A DNA stretch of 40,173 nt from assembly GCA_051649245.1 (NCBI GenBank), contig JBOFGS010000003.1, forward strand, positions 1 to 40,173, written 5' to 3'. This document shows, piece after piece, positions 1-7,984 of the stretch. The notes under the pieces were generated by a model. The model saw only the letters and a program-made list of their open reading frames with translations. It was not told the DNA's origin and did not search any database. Numbering within the stretch: the first letter of the stretch is position 1; each line of letters opens with the position of its first letter. The stretch comes from Brevinema_A sp051649245. Its GTDB lineage: Bacteria; Spirochaetota; Brevinematia; Brevinematales; Brevinemataceae. Made by a program: the position numbers and the translations under genes.

Positions 1-744
1 TTTTCAAAAGAAAATGTCCGTGAAGTTATTAGTGATATCAAAAAAATCATAGCAATTGATCAATTTAAAGAAGAAAAGATCAATAAATTAAAAAACATGG
101 TTTTGGGTATTTATCCTGTAGATACATTAATTTTGTATCCGTACTATATTTTTATATACGGTCACGGCAATTTTACCGATGAATTTAGCACTGTCTCTTT
201 ATCAGAAGATGATTTGAAGACATTACATATGATGCTTCATCATTTGATCAGATATATTTATGGGCGTGGTCTTATTTACAGAAGTATCAATGGTATTAAG
301 AATGAAATCTTTAACTCTTGTATCAAAATTCATAACAAAGACAGCCTTCTGTCTTTATTTGCTCTTTCTGCTGAGGATCTCGACAAATTAGAGGCTGAAT
401 TATCACAGCTAAAAGCAAATACACGATACACAAAAGGGATATTAGGGTTGTATCATTATCTTGCTAAAAATCAAGGACACTGTGACTTTCGAACGTTTCA
501 TGTCGAGCATATCCTACCAAAATCTTATCAACATTATGATGGTTGGACAAAAGAAATGTATGAACAATACATCAACAGTATTGGAAATTTAACCTTACTT
601 GAGAAAAAGCTAAATATCAAAGCTAAAAACGAATATTTACAAAAAAAACAAAACACTGCATATGCTGAGTCTAAGATCATCGATGTCAACGATAAAAAAA
701 ACAGGGCTAAGGTCATTAACAGAATGGACTCCCTCATTGTGTGA
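1..744 (+). CDS. GmrSD-type nuclease, C-terminal part (DUF1524 HNH), partial
   Basis: The reading frame is open from the first base, so this is the last 247 codons of a gene that starts outside the window; the ATG at 97 is internal. The visible part ends in a DUF1524-type HNH nuclease domain. A His-x-Glu-His-Ile-Leu-Pro-Lys core lies at bases 499-522, followed by the family's Ile-Gly-Asn-Leu-Thr-Leu-Leu and Leu-Asn-x-Lys-Ala-Lys-Asn segments and a closing Lys-rich helix. In GmrSD-like (DUF262 plus DUF1524) proteins this is the DNA-cutting half of a modification-dependent or phage-defence endonuclease; the ParB-like DUF262 half would lie upstream. Stop TGA at 742-744 with a terminator after it. 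The family is well supported; the defence role is inferred from the family. Confidence 0.8.
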   Translation, partial: FSKENVREVISDIKKIIAIDQFKEEKINKLKNMVLGIYPVDTLILYPYYIFIYGHGNFTDEFSTVSLSEDDLKTLHMMLHHLIRYIYGRGLIYRSINGIKNEIFNSCIKIHNKDSLLSLFALSAEDLDKLEAELSQLKANTRYTKGILGLYHYLAKNQGHCDFRTFHVEHILPKSYQHYDGWTKEMYEQYINSIGNLTLLEKKLNIKAKNEYLQKKQNTAYAESKIIDVNDKKNRAKVINRMDSLIV

Positions 745-825
745 AAAACGTAAACAAAATATCATTGCTAGATTACTAAGATTTTTTAGAAATAAGTAAT
801 GTTCTTATTTTTGATTATTTTTATT

Positions 826-886
826 AAAGTATGATAAACAAACAGCAGCTGAAAAGCTACTATTTATTTATCATACTTTTTATTTT
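826..886. terminator. Bidirectional terminator between nuclease and glycosyltransferase genes
   Basis: AAAGTATGATAAA (826-838) pairs perfectly with TTTATCATACTTT (867-879), with a smaller imperfect stem (AGCAGCT/AGCTACT) inside and a T-rich tract after it. It lies between two converging genes and could stop both. Confidence 0.8.
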
Positions 887-920
887 TTAGCTTAATTCAT
901 GGCACTCTATAATATATGAT

Positions 921-1988
921 CTATTTTTTTAAGAATTTCTTTAAGATCGCATAGATCTTCATTTTTTTCAATAAAACAACGAGTATTTTTTTGATTTTTT
1001 TCTTTTTAGAAAGACGACCAAAGCAATACCACTTATCCCGATCTATTTTTTGAAAATGTTCTAAGAAAAATGGGATGTACGAAGAATCTTTTAGAAGATA
1101 AAGATTTTGTGTGAAAAAATCTAAATATAACAATTCCTCATTATTTAAGGAAAGATGATCTAAAACTATTTTTAATTGAGCAAAATATTCAACTAAAAAT
1201 GATTGATCGGCATCAAAATTAACATAAGTAAATTTATTAAAAATACCACAAATAAAATGTTTTTTAGTTTCTAAAAGATTTCTTTTCTTGGCAAATTCAT
1301 AAATATTAAAAGCAATCTTAGGTAAATCTTTTTTTGATGCACGATTGCTTGTAATAGAGTTTATACGTTGACGATAACAATAGTACGGTCTGTTATCGCC
1401 GATTGGAACAATAGGTACAGATAAGCAATACTTTGCCCAAAATTCTTCATCTTCATGCTTCAAATGCTCAGGGAAAAAAAGTTCATAATCCAGAAGATCT
1501 TGTTTTCTAAAAATTTTATTCGGAACAGTGACACATTGATTCCAAAACCACTTAGGATCATTGAGATCTTGAACATCAAAATAAGAATCAAAAAATTTTT
1601 GCTTAGTTTGATCATCAATTAATGTTATAGCAAACAAAGCTAAATTAGCATTAGGATTTTTTTCCAAAGCATTCATAAGATTTTCATAACAATGTACATC
1701 AACCCAATCATCACTATCCACAAAAGTAATCCATTCAGCAGAAGCATATTTGACACCTGTATTTCTAGCCCCACCCAATCCTAAATTTTCGGTATGCTTA
1801 ATATATTTGATACGCGAATCTTTTTCTTGATAACGTAAAATAATCTCCTCACTATTATCAGGCGAACAATCATTAACAACAATAATTTCGATATTTTTGA
1901 ATCGTTGATTAAGTAAACTCTCTAAACACTCACTAAGATAAGATTCAACATTATACACAGGAACAACAATCGATAATTTCAGATTCAT
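921..1988 (-). CDS. Glycosyltransferase family 2
   Basis: This 355-residue protein starts with a classic GT-A fold: a Ser-Ile-Val-Val-Pro-Val-Tyr-Asn strand at residues 6-13, Val-Asn-Asp-Cys-Ser-Pro-Asp near 38-44, an Asn-Leu-Gly-Leu-Gly-Gly-Ala-Arg-Asn segment near 68-76, and the metal/nucleotide-sugar DxD motif Asp-Ser-Asp-Asp at 91-94. Residues after about 220 form an uncharacterised, Lys-rich C-terminal region that may contact membrane or acceptor. No membrane segments are evident. It probably adds a sugar to a surface glycan or glycolipid; donor and acceptor cannot be told. ATG preceded by AAGGAG about 8 bases upstream. It stands alone, with no other sugar-pathway gene beside it. Confidence 0.9.
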   Translation of the reverse strand: MNLKLSIVVPVYNVESYLSECLESLLNQRFKNIEIIVVNDCSPDNSEEIILRYQEKDSRIKYIKHTENLGLGGARNTGVKYASAEWITFVDSDDWVDVHCYENLMNALEKNPNANLALFAITLIDDQTKQKFFDSYFDVQDLNDPKWFWNQCVTVPNKIFRKQDLLDYELFFPEHLKHEDEEFWAKYCLSVPIVPIGDNRPYYCYRQRINSITSNRASKKDLPKIAFNIYEFAKKRNLLETKKHFICGIFNKFTYVNFDADQSFLVEYFAQLKIVLDHLSLNNEELLYLDFFTQNLYLLKDSSYIPFFLEHFQKIDRDKWYCFGRLSKKKKIKKILVVLLKKMKIYAILKKFLKK

Positions 1989-2015
1989 CTATGAATCTCC
2001 TTTTTATTCTTGATT

Positions 2016-2044
2016 ATTCTGACATATATCTGTTTTTCTGTCAA
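2016..2044 (-). promoter_or_regulatory. Predicted promoter of the glycosyltransferase gene
   Basis: On the minus strand TTGACA (2044-2039) is followed after 17 bp by CAGAAT (2021-2016). The -35 is perfect and the -10 moderate. Confidence 0.5.
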
Positions 2045-2193
2045 GATTGCTACATATTTTTTCAACAAATTTTAATTTAGTAAAAATAAATGATGTTATA
2101 ATTCTGAATCAACAAGCACTATTATTTTTAATTTAATACAAATAATACAGTTATAAATAAAATAAAACAAAAACATTTTTACTTAAAAGAAGA

Positions 2194-2223
2194 TTGATTT
2201 TAGTAAAATGAATCACGTAATAT
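2194..2223 (+). promoter_or_regulatory. Candidate promoter of the first lipoprotein gene
   Basis: TTGATT (2194-2199), 18-bp spacer, TAATAT (2218-2223). This would give a leader of roughly 170 nt before the ATG at 2404. Such hexamers are easy to find in AT-rich DNA, so confidence is moderate. Confidence 0.4.
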
Positions 2224-2403
2224 ATATAACAATAAACAACTAAAACTATATATTTTTATGATACAATATGATAAAAATTTATAATATTATACCAAATTTA
2301 AATAAGGAGGCTAAAATTCTTTATATACAATGGCTATAATATTATTCAGTATAATTAAAAACAATAAAATAAGTAGTATCATAGGATATAACAGGAGAAT
2401 TTG

Positions 2404-2871
2404 ATGAAAAAATTAACATTTCTTTTAGGATTATTAATAATAAGTGCTTGCTCAACATCTGAGAAAATAGAAAAAAAACAAACACAGGAACAACCGTTGC
2501 CAATAAATGATTCAGAGCATAATGAGCAAAAACCATTGGTAGAAATTATTGAACAAGTCAAAGAGATAAATATAGATGAGCAAAAACCATTAGTAGAAAT
2601 TATTGGACAAGATGAAGATATGGATGTAGAATTACCAAGAGTCGCAGAAGTTAGAGGATTTAGAAGAAAGATTTTTAGTAAAAAACCAATAAAAAAACCT
2701 ACCTCCCTTCCAAAACCTACAACAAAACCTAAATCTAAAGTATCTATTAGTGATGGATTTTCAATCACTTCAGATATATTTTCTATTGCAGGAACATCAA
2801 CCGAACTAGGTTTAGCAGCTAGTGGAGAAGTAGAAAAAGAGGAAATTACTGAGAATACAGAAGAAAATTAA
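2404..2871 (+). CDS. Small lipoprotein with internal repeat
   Basis: A 155-residue protein of unknown function. Residues 1-15 form a type II signal peptide (Lys-Lys, hydrophobic core, lipobox Ile-Ser-Ala-Cys), so the mature protein should be acylated at the Cys and membrane-anchored. The rest is hydrophilic and probably disordered: an acidic stretch with two copies of Glu-Gln-Lys-Pro-Leu-Val-Glu-Ile-Ile-x-Gln, a Lys/Pro-rich segment near 95-115, and an acidic tail. ATG at 2404 is preferred over TTG at 2401 because AGGAG (2393-2397) is 6 bases upstream. It is a single-gene unit ending at a strong terminator. No family is recognised; surface exposure is plausible but not shown. Confidence 0.8.
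   Translation: MKKLTFLLGLLIISACSTSEKIEKKQTQEQPLPINDSEHNEQKPLVEIIEQVKEINIDEQKPLVEIIGQDEDMDVELPRVAEVRGFRRKIFSKKPIKKPTSLPKPTTKPKSKVSISDGFSITSDIFSIAGTSTELGLAASGEVEKEEITENTEEN
2524..2610 (+). repeat. Two 33-bp direct repeats inside the lipoprotein gene
   Basis: Copies at 2524-2556 and 2578-2610 are offset by 54 bp (in frame) and differ at two positions. They encode the duplicated Glu-Gln-Lys-Pro-Leu-Val-Glu-Ile-Ile segment. Near identity suggests a recent in-frame duplication that could vary in copy number between strains. Confidence 0.85.
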
Positions 2872-2922
2872 TATATGTACATTGTTACATTTTAATTGAT
2901 AACAATAAATAATAGATATAAA

Positions 2923-2956
2923 ATAAAGACCTGTTCACACAGGTCTTTATTTTATT
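2923..2956 (+). terminator. Rho-independent terminator after the first lipoprotein gene
   Basis: ATAAAGACCTGT (2923-2934) pairs perfectly with ACAGGTCTTTAT (2939-2950), loop TCAC, followed by a T-rich tail. 12-bp stem. Confidence 0.92.
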
Positions 2957-3591
2957 AAATATAAAAAATTATAAAATAGGCACAAAAAATCATAAGTAAT
3001 AAAAAATATAGTAATTACACAAAATTTATTGTTAAATACCAACAATAAAAATATAATTGATTTTACTAAAAAAAATATTGTACTATAGAGTACGGTACAA
3101 CATTATAATAAAACAAAATGTAGATTATTTAAATAAGTAAAATATTATTTTAGTATAATTTATTAGAAAATTACTGTATAAATGAATAAGATAATATCTA
3201 ATCTTGTACCTATCACACATAAAATTCTGTGAGGGGATTTTAATGAGTGATCAAATATAAGATAAGGAGGATTCAAACAACACAGTACTTACTTAATAGG
3301 ATAAATTATTAAGTAATAAATAATTAATATCAAAATGATTAATTAAGAAAAACATATCATTATTAATGCATGTATATATTTAAATATCAACAATAGTGAT
3401 TTAATAAAATCTATTATTTAAAATAAAAATATTTTAGTTAATACATCTTATGCGATATTGTTGTTCAGATAATGAACAGATTTTTTATAAATTTTATAAA
3501 AATAAAAAACCCCTCCATCAATATTCAAAGAATAATTTGAGTAAAATTAATCATGAATTATAAAAAAAAATAAAGATTACGGAGAATTTTA
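2957..3591 (+). other. Long AT-rich leader or non-coding region before the coiled-coil lipoprotein operon
   Basis: About 635 bp with no ORF of useful size. It contains a candidate promoter (TTGATT 3057-3062, 18-bp spacer, TACTAT 3081-3086), a five-codon ORF after GAGGGG (ATG at 3243, MSDQI then stop), an isolated AAGGAGG (3264-3270), a perfect 10-bp inverted repeat (TTACTTAATA 3289-3298 with TATTAAGTAA 3307-3316), and a short terminator-like hairpin (TGTTCA 3462-3467, TGAACA 3473-3478, then six T). It could be a non-coding RNA, a decayed gene or a long regulatory leader; sequence alone does not decide. Confidence 0.4.
3537..3564 (+). promoter_or_regulatory. Candidate proximal promoter of the coiled-coil lipoprotein operon
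   Basis: TTGAGT (3537-3542), 16-bp spacer, TATAAA (3559-3564), predicting a start about 20 nt before the gene. It follows the terminator-like hairpin at 3461-3486, so this gene pair may have its own short transcript. Confidence 0.4.
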
Positions 3592-4512
3592 ATGAAAAAT
3601 TTAATCCATATATTCATCTTTTTAGTTTTATTAACATCTTGTGGATCTAATGAGAAAAAAATTAAAAACGTAAGAGACAGTGTAACAACTAACACATGGA
3701 CTAAAACTAAAACCCTTGTAGAAAATATGAAGAAAAAAATTGAAGAGCTCAGAGCTGCTGCGACTAATATTTTAAAAGATATTCCTACTAAAAAAAATGA
3801 GATCGAAAATTTAAGTAAAGAATTTGTAAGATTACACGCACAACATCTTCAAACAAAAAAAGAAAAAGCAGGTCTTAATAAAGAGGATCATGATAAAACG
3901 ATTATTGAGTTACGTGAACGAAAAGAAAAAATGGAACAAGATTTAACAGCAACACGTGAAAAAGTTGCAGAATTATCAAAAGAATTATCAACAGTAACTT
4001 CAGACATTACGATCAAAGAGCTAGATAAAACACAAAAAGAACAAGATAAAAAAACACGAGAAGAAAATTCTAAGAGAATAACAGATCAATTAAATTCATT
4101 TAATCAGAAATTACAAGAAGAAGAACAAAAAAGAATAGAACAAGCTGAAACGTTAAGAAAGAAAATTGCAGAAAAAGAAGAGATCATCAAAGAACAAGAA
4201 CATTTAGAGTTAGTGAAGACATTAAATGATAAGATTCAAGTATTAATCAATGCAAAACCTACGTTTAAAAATGAAGCTGAAAAAGATTTCCAAATAATGA
4301 AGACAGATTTAACCAACAAACTTGCTGAAGAAAAGAAAAAATTAGAAAAAATAAAAAATGAAAAAACAGCATCATTAACTTCAATAAAAAATGAAGATCA
4401 AACTATTGACAGTGCTATAACAACAATAGAAGATATGATAAGACATAAAACACAAGAACTAGTAGAGAGTAAAAATAAACATATAAAAAGAAAAGAAAGA
4501 CTTTCTTATTAA
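3592..4512 (+). CDS. Coiled-coil lipoprotein
   Basis: A 306-residue protein with a lipoprotein signal (Met-Lys-Asn, hydrophobic core, lipobox Leu-Thr-Ser-Cys ending near residue 17). The whole mature part is rich in Lys, Glu, Gln and Asn with heptad spacing, predicting a long helical coiled coil from about 40 to 300 with few breaks. No catalytic motif is seen. ATG with GGAG 8 bases upstream. It is followed after 40 bp by a second, similarly built lipoprotein gene with no terminator between, so the two are probably co-transcribed and may form one filamentous or spacer structure in the periplasm or at the surface. Resemblance to other coiled-coil proteins would be compositional, so homology should not be read from it. 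Confidence 0.8.
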   Translation: MKNLIHIFIFLVLLTSCGSNEKKIKNVRDSVTTNTWTKTKTLVENMKKKIEELRAAATNILKDIPTKKNEIENLSKEFVRLHAQHLQTKKEKAGLNKEDHDKTIIELRERKEKMEQDLTATREKVAELSKELSTVTSDITIKELDKTQKEQDKKTREENSKRITDQLNSFNQKLQEEEQKRIEQAETLRKKIAEKEEIIKEQEHLELVKTLNDKIQVLINAKPTFKNEAEKDFQIMKTDLTNKLAEEKKKLEKIKNEKTASLTSIKNEDQTIDSAITTIEDMIRHKTQELVESKNKHIKRKERLSY

Positions 4513-4552
4513 GAATAATTAAAAATAATAAAAGAACATTAGGAGATTATCA

Positions 4553-5881
4553 ATGAAAAAAATGACACCATTATTAATCCTTTTATTAGTCATTTCATGT
4601 TCTCAAGAAAAAAAAGAGAATAATCAAGAAGATCAAGCTAATAAAGTTAAATCAGAATTAGAATCATCTGCAAAAGTTGTAGAAAAAGAATTTACAGAAA
4701 TAGAAAAAGAACTAAAAAATGCTGAGGATAAATATAATCTAGCACTACAAGAACAAGAAAAAGTTAACACTCAATATAAAAGATTAATGGAATCTATTGC
4801 CAAATTACAAATGGGTGAATGGAATGAAGAAGATGATTCAGGAAATCAAGAGCAATATAACTCAGAACGAGAACAATTACTAGCAGCTGTTCATACAATT
4901 GAGCAACAAAAAAGAATATATGAACAAAATAAAGAAACATTACAATCAAAAATTAGTAAATTAAAGGAGACCTTTGGTTCATTAGATGCTGAAACAAAAA
5001 AAATGGCAGAAGAAGAACTAAAGAGACTTGAACGTCAAGAACAGGAAAATAATTCAAAAAAAGCATTATTAGAAGAAGATAAAAAAAGAAGAGAACAGGA
5101 ATTACAAGCAAAAGAAAATATCGAACATGAACGTCTAAAAGCAAAAGATCAGACTAGAAAAACACAACTTTTAACATTACAGGGAATTATTGATGGATTG
5201 GAAGAGGAAAAAAAAGATATAGAAAAAGAATTTGATCTCAAACTTGAAACAGAAGCTTCTCCAATACGAACAGAAATTGCAAAATTAAAAGAAGAGATCA
5301 AAAAAATAGAAACACAAGTGAAACATAAATCAAGTGAAAATAATTACAAAGCATCACGTTATACATCAGCTAGTCAACAAAATAAAGAGTTGGAGGAAAA
5401 GATCTTAGCAGAAAAAGAAAAAAATAAAAAAATTGATGATTGGATAGATAAACATTCTGACTATATTAATACTATTAAAAATAAGAGATTTGTACTTGAT
5501 GAAAGTGCATCATTCTATGGTCTTTATATCAATGTAAAGAATGGTGGATCCATTCAATCCAAGTATATATATTGGAATAGAAATAACAGATCATTCACAC
5601 CTGATATGTATGGCAACTTTATGATTAATAGTAAATCTGGTCAAAAAATATATTTTAACTTGATTAAATCAGAAAACAACGAATGGAATTCTAAAGACGT
5701 AAAAGGCTTATATTATGTCACTGAAAATCAACCTGCAGTATTTGAAGAAAATGATCCCCGAATCTCAAACTTACCTATTACTAGACTATACGTAAGACGT
5801 GGATCAAATAACAAAAATGCGGTTATTGTTTTCTACGCAGACGGTGGTCCTCTATTTTTAAGATACGGTTATCAAAAATAA
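4553..5881 (+). CDS. Coiled-coil lipoprotein with C-terminal globular domain
   Basis: A 442-residue protein. The signal peptide ends in the lipobox Val-Ile-Ser-Cys near residue 16. Residues about 25-290 are Lys/Glu/Gln-rich heptads (coiled coil, with a short acidic interruption near 88-98). From about 300 to 442 the composition changes to aromatic and beta-prone residues (many Tyr, Phe, Asn, Gly), predicting a compact beta domain at the tip of the stalk. I do not recognise this domain. ATG with AGGAG 8 bases upstream. It is the second gene of the pair that starts at 3592 and ends at a strong terminator. The anchor-stalk-head layout suggests binding to a partner away from the membrane; function unknown. 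Confidence 0.8.
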   Translation: MKKMTPLLILLLVISCSQEKKENNQEDQANKVKSELESSAKVVEKEFTEIEKELKNAEDKYNLALQEQEKVNTQYKRLMESIAKLQMGEWNEEDDSGNQEQYNSEREQLLAAVHTIEQQKRIYEQNKETLQSKISKLKETFGSLDAETKKMAEEELKRLERQEQENNSKKALLEEDKKRREQELQAKENIEHERLKAKDQTRKTQLLTLQGIIDGLEEEKKDIEKEFDLKLETEASPIRTEIAKLKEEIKKIETQVKHKSSENNYKASRYTSASQQNKELEEKILAEKEKNKKIDDWIDKHSDYINTIKNKRFVLDESASFYGLYINVKNGGSIQSKYIYWNRNNRSFTPDMYGNFMINSKSGQKIYFNLIKSENNEWNSKDVKGLYYVTENQPAVFEENDPRISNLPITRLYVRRGSNNKNAVIVFYADGGPLFLRYGYQK

Positions 5882-5926
5882 GCGAGGTACTGTGTTGTCC
5901 TCCTTATTTACATAATTTTTGTTCAG

Positions 5927-5968
5927 GGTTAGATAATGTAATTATTACGTTATCTAACCTTATTTTTT
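5927..5968 (+). terminator. Rho-independent terminator of the coiled-coil lipoprotein operon
   Basis: GGTTAGATAATGTAA (5927-5941) pairs with TTACGTTATCTAACC (5945-5959) with one G-T pair and a three-base loop, followed by TTATTTTTTT. Confidence 0.92.
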
Positions 5969-5987
5969 TGATAAAATATCATATAGA

Positions 5988-6018
5988 TACATAAAAAACA
6001 GACTCTCAGACCTGTTTT
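5988..6018 (-). terminator. Terminator of the opp operon
   Basis: On the minus strand AAAACAG (6018-6012) pairs with CTGTTTT (6001-5995), with a run of T after it. The stem overlaps the oppF stop codon. Confidence 0.6.
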
Positions 6019-6979
6019 AAGATTTAAGAAAATTTGCGTGGTGTATACATGCACAAGAATGCAATGTTGTAATTTGTTCAAGGATAGGATCTTTCAAAAA
6101 ACATTCTTCGGTGGCGTAGATACAACGTGGGGCTAAGCGACAATACTTTGGAGGATCAATAGGCGATGTAATTTCGCCTTTTAGCTTGATTCGATTTTGT
6201 TGATAATCAAGATCCGGAACAGCAATTGCAGATAATAAAGCTTGTGTATAAGGGTGTTGTGGGTTAGCAAAAAGTTCATCAGAAGGTGCTTGTTCAACAA
6301 CTTTTCCAAGATACATCACCATAATTTCATCAGCAAAGTGTTTCACAATAGATAGATCATGAGTAATAAATAAATATGTCAATTTAAATTCTTCTTGAAG
6401 ATCCTGCATTAGGTTAAGGATTTGGGCTTGAATAGATACATCAAGAGACGAAACAGGTTCATCACAAATAATAAATTTAGGTTGTAGGATCAATGCACGC
6501 CCGATACCAACTCGTTGACGTCTTCCTCCATCTAATTCATGTGGGTAAGAATTAATAAGGTTTCTTGCCAGTCCTACTGTATCCATAATTTTATAAATTT
6601 TTTCCGTAAGAGAGCTGTTTTTCTTTTCCAAACCATGTACTAACAATGGTTCTCCTATTGTATCACCAATACTCATACGAGGATTCAATGATGCATAAGG
6701 ATCTTGAAAAATCAATTGTATATAACGACGCATAGAACGCATTTTATCATGAGAGAGTTTCAAAAGATCTTCGCCTTGAAATAAAACTTGACCAGTATCA
6801 GGTTCAATGAGACGAAGTAATAAACGACCTGTGGTTGACTTACCACATCCGGATTCTCCAACTACTCCTAGTGTTTTTCCTTCAGGAATATGAAAAGAAA
6901 TACCGTCCACCGCATGGACAACACCTTTAGGAGTTGAAAAATATTTAGAAAGATTCTTCACTTCAATTAAATTAGCCAT
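6017..6979 (-). CDS. oppF: Oligopeptide/dipeptide ABC transporter ATPase (OppF/DppF-type)
   Basis: One of two cytoplasmic ATPases that power peptide (or, in some relatives, nickel or sugar) import through OppBC. Length 320 residues from the ATG at 6979, chosen because AGGAGG lies 7 bases upstream; an upstream in-frame start would lack this. Visible: Walker A Gly-Glu-Ser-Gly-Cys-Gly-Lys-Ser-Thr at 41-49, Q-loop near 92, an ABC signature written Leu-Asp-Gly-Gly-Arg at 149-153 rather than LSGGQ (from memory, a variant seen in OppF relatives), Walker B ending Cys-Asp-Glu-Pro at 172-175, H-loop His, and the C-terminal oligopeptide-transporter extension with Cys and Pro residues. Its start overlaps the end of oppD by 8 bp, indicating coupled translation. 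Last gene of the operon. Confidence 0.93.
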   Translation of the reverse strand: MANLIEVKNLSKYFSTPKGVVHAVDGISFHIPEGKTLGVVGESGCGKSTTGRLLLRLIEPDTGQVLFQGEDLLKLSHDKMRSMRRYIQLIFQDPYASLNPRMSIGDTIGEPLLVHGLEKKNSSLTEKIYKIMDTVGLARNLINSYPHELDGGRRQRVGIGRALILQPKFIICDEPVSSLDVSIQAQILNLMQDLQEEFKLTYLFITHDLSIVKHFADEIMVMYLGKVVEQAPSDELFANPQHPYTQALLSAIAVPDLDYQQNRIKLKGEITSPIDPPKYCRLAPRCIYATEECFLKDPILEQITTLHSCACIHHANFLKS

Positions 6980-7973
6980 GTGATCCTCCTGTAACGACTG
7001 CATCAACTTTTCCTTCATAAATTAGGCATTCTACCATATGAAGATCTGTTAACAAAGTAGTTTTAGGTTTTTGTTGAGAACAAATGTCCTTTGCATAAGG
7101 GCATCTAGGATGAAAAGAACATCCTGACGGTAAATTTGTAGGATCTGGAGTCAGTCCTTTTATTGGTTTTAAACGTTTTACATGATGATTGAGATTTGGA
7201 ATAGATCCAAACAATCCTTCTGTATAAGGATGCTTTGTATTGCGAAAAATATCTTGTATTGATCCATATTCTATCGCACGTCCTCCGTACATAATGGCAA
7301 CATGGTCGCATACCTGAGCAACAACACCAAGATCATGTGTAATTAAAATCATCGCTGTATTAAGCTCTTTTTGAAGATTTTGCATAAGCTCTAAAACTTG
7401 AGCTTGAATCGTCACATCAAGAGCTGTGGTAGGTTCATCCGCAATAATAAGTTTGGGATTACATGCTAACGCAATCGCAATCACCACACGTTGTTTCATA
7501 CCACCGGAAAATTGATGTGGATATTCGTTCATTCGTTGTTTTGTAATTCCGACTAATTCTAACATTTCTTCGGTTCTTTTAACAGCTTGTGAATAAGAGT
7601 TTTGTTGATGAATCAAAATCACTTCTAAAATTTGGTCGCCAATTGTCATGACAGGATTCAAAGAGGTCATTGGATCTTGAAAAATCATAGAAATTTGTCC
7701 ACCACGAATCTCTCGCATCAGCTGCTCTGGTGCGTTTACAAGTTCTTGTCCCATAAACTTAATGCTACCTGAGACGATTCTTCCTTGAGGTTCTGTAATT
7801 AATTTCATGATGCTCAAGGCTGATGTTGTTTTACCGGCACCCGTTTCTCCAACAAGGCCAAAAGTATCACCTGCATGAAGTTCTAAATTAAGACCATTTA
7901 CTGCGTGTACAACACCACTTTCAGAACTATATTCTACAACTAGATCTTTTATTTCTAATACTTTTTCTTTCAT
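6972..7973 (-). CDS. oppD: Oligopeptide/dipeptide ABC transporter ATPase (OppD/DppD-type)
   Basis: The partner ATPase of OppF, 333 residues. The ATG at 7973 was chosen over a longer frame because AGGAAGG precedes it and the protein then begins at the usual place (a few residues before the first beta strand). Walker A Gly-Glu-Thr-Gly-Ala-Gly-Lys-Thr-Thr at about 42-50, signature Phe-Ser-Gly-Gly-Met, Walker B Ile-Ile-Ala-Asp-Glu-Pro, switch His in Thr-His-Asp-Leu-Gly, and the C-terminal oligo_HPY extension with Ser-Gly-Cys-Ser-Phe-His-Pro-Arg-Cys-Pro. The gene is 11 bp after oppC and overlaps oppF by 8 bp. Both ATP sites of the OppDF pair look intact. Confidence 0.94.
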   Translation of the reverse strand: MKEKVLEIKDLVVEYSSESGVVHAVNGLNLELHAGDTFGLVGETGAGKTTSALSIMKLITEPQGRIVSGSIKFMGQELVNAPEQLMREIRGGQISMIFQDPMTSLNPVMTIGDQILEVILIHQQNSYSQAVKRTEEMLELVGITKQRMNEYPHQFSGGMKQRVVIAIALACNPKLIIADEPTTALDVTIQAQVLELMQNLQKELNTAMILITHDLGVVAQVCDHVAIMYGGRAIEYGSIQDIFRNTKHPYTEGLFGSIPNLNHHVKRLKPIKGLTPDPTNLPSGCSFHPRCPYAKDICSQQKPKTTLLTDLHMVECLIYEGKVDAVVTGGSHG

Positions 7974-7984
7974 TTTATGCCTTC

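Larger units (their letters stand above)
1989..2403. other. AT-rich intergenic region with divergent promoters
   Basis: A 415-bp stretch between divergent genes, almost entirely A and T. It holds the glycosyltransferase promoter, a candidate promoter for the lipoprotein gene on the plus strand, an isolated AAGGAGG at 2304-2310 with no start codon at normal distance, and a 24-codon ORF (2330-2404). I see no conserved gene or RNA in it. Confidence 0.6.

Noticed and set aside
2342..2768. Minus-strand ORFs over the first lipoprotein gene and its leader
   Set aside because: They lie antisense to a gene with clear signal peptide, ribosome site and terminator, and have no ribosome sites or family features of their own.
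3243..3260. Five-codon ORF MSDQI after GAGGGG
   Set aside because: Too short to call as a gene; kept only as part of the description of the non-coding stretch.
6972..7973. Missense ABC signature in OppF as a sign of an inactive site
   Set aside because: LDGGR in place of LSGGQ is, as far as I recall, a recurrent variant in OppF-type ATPases, and Walker A and B are intact.
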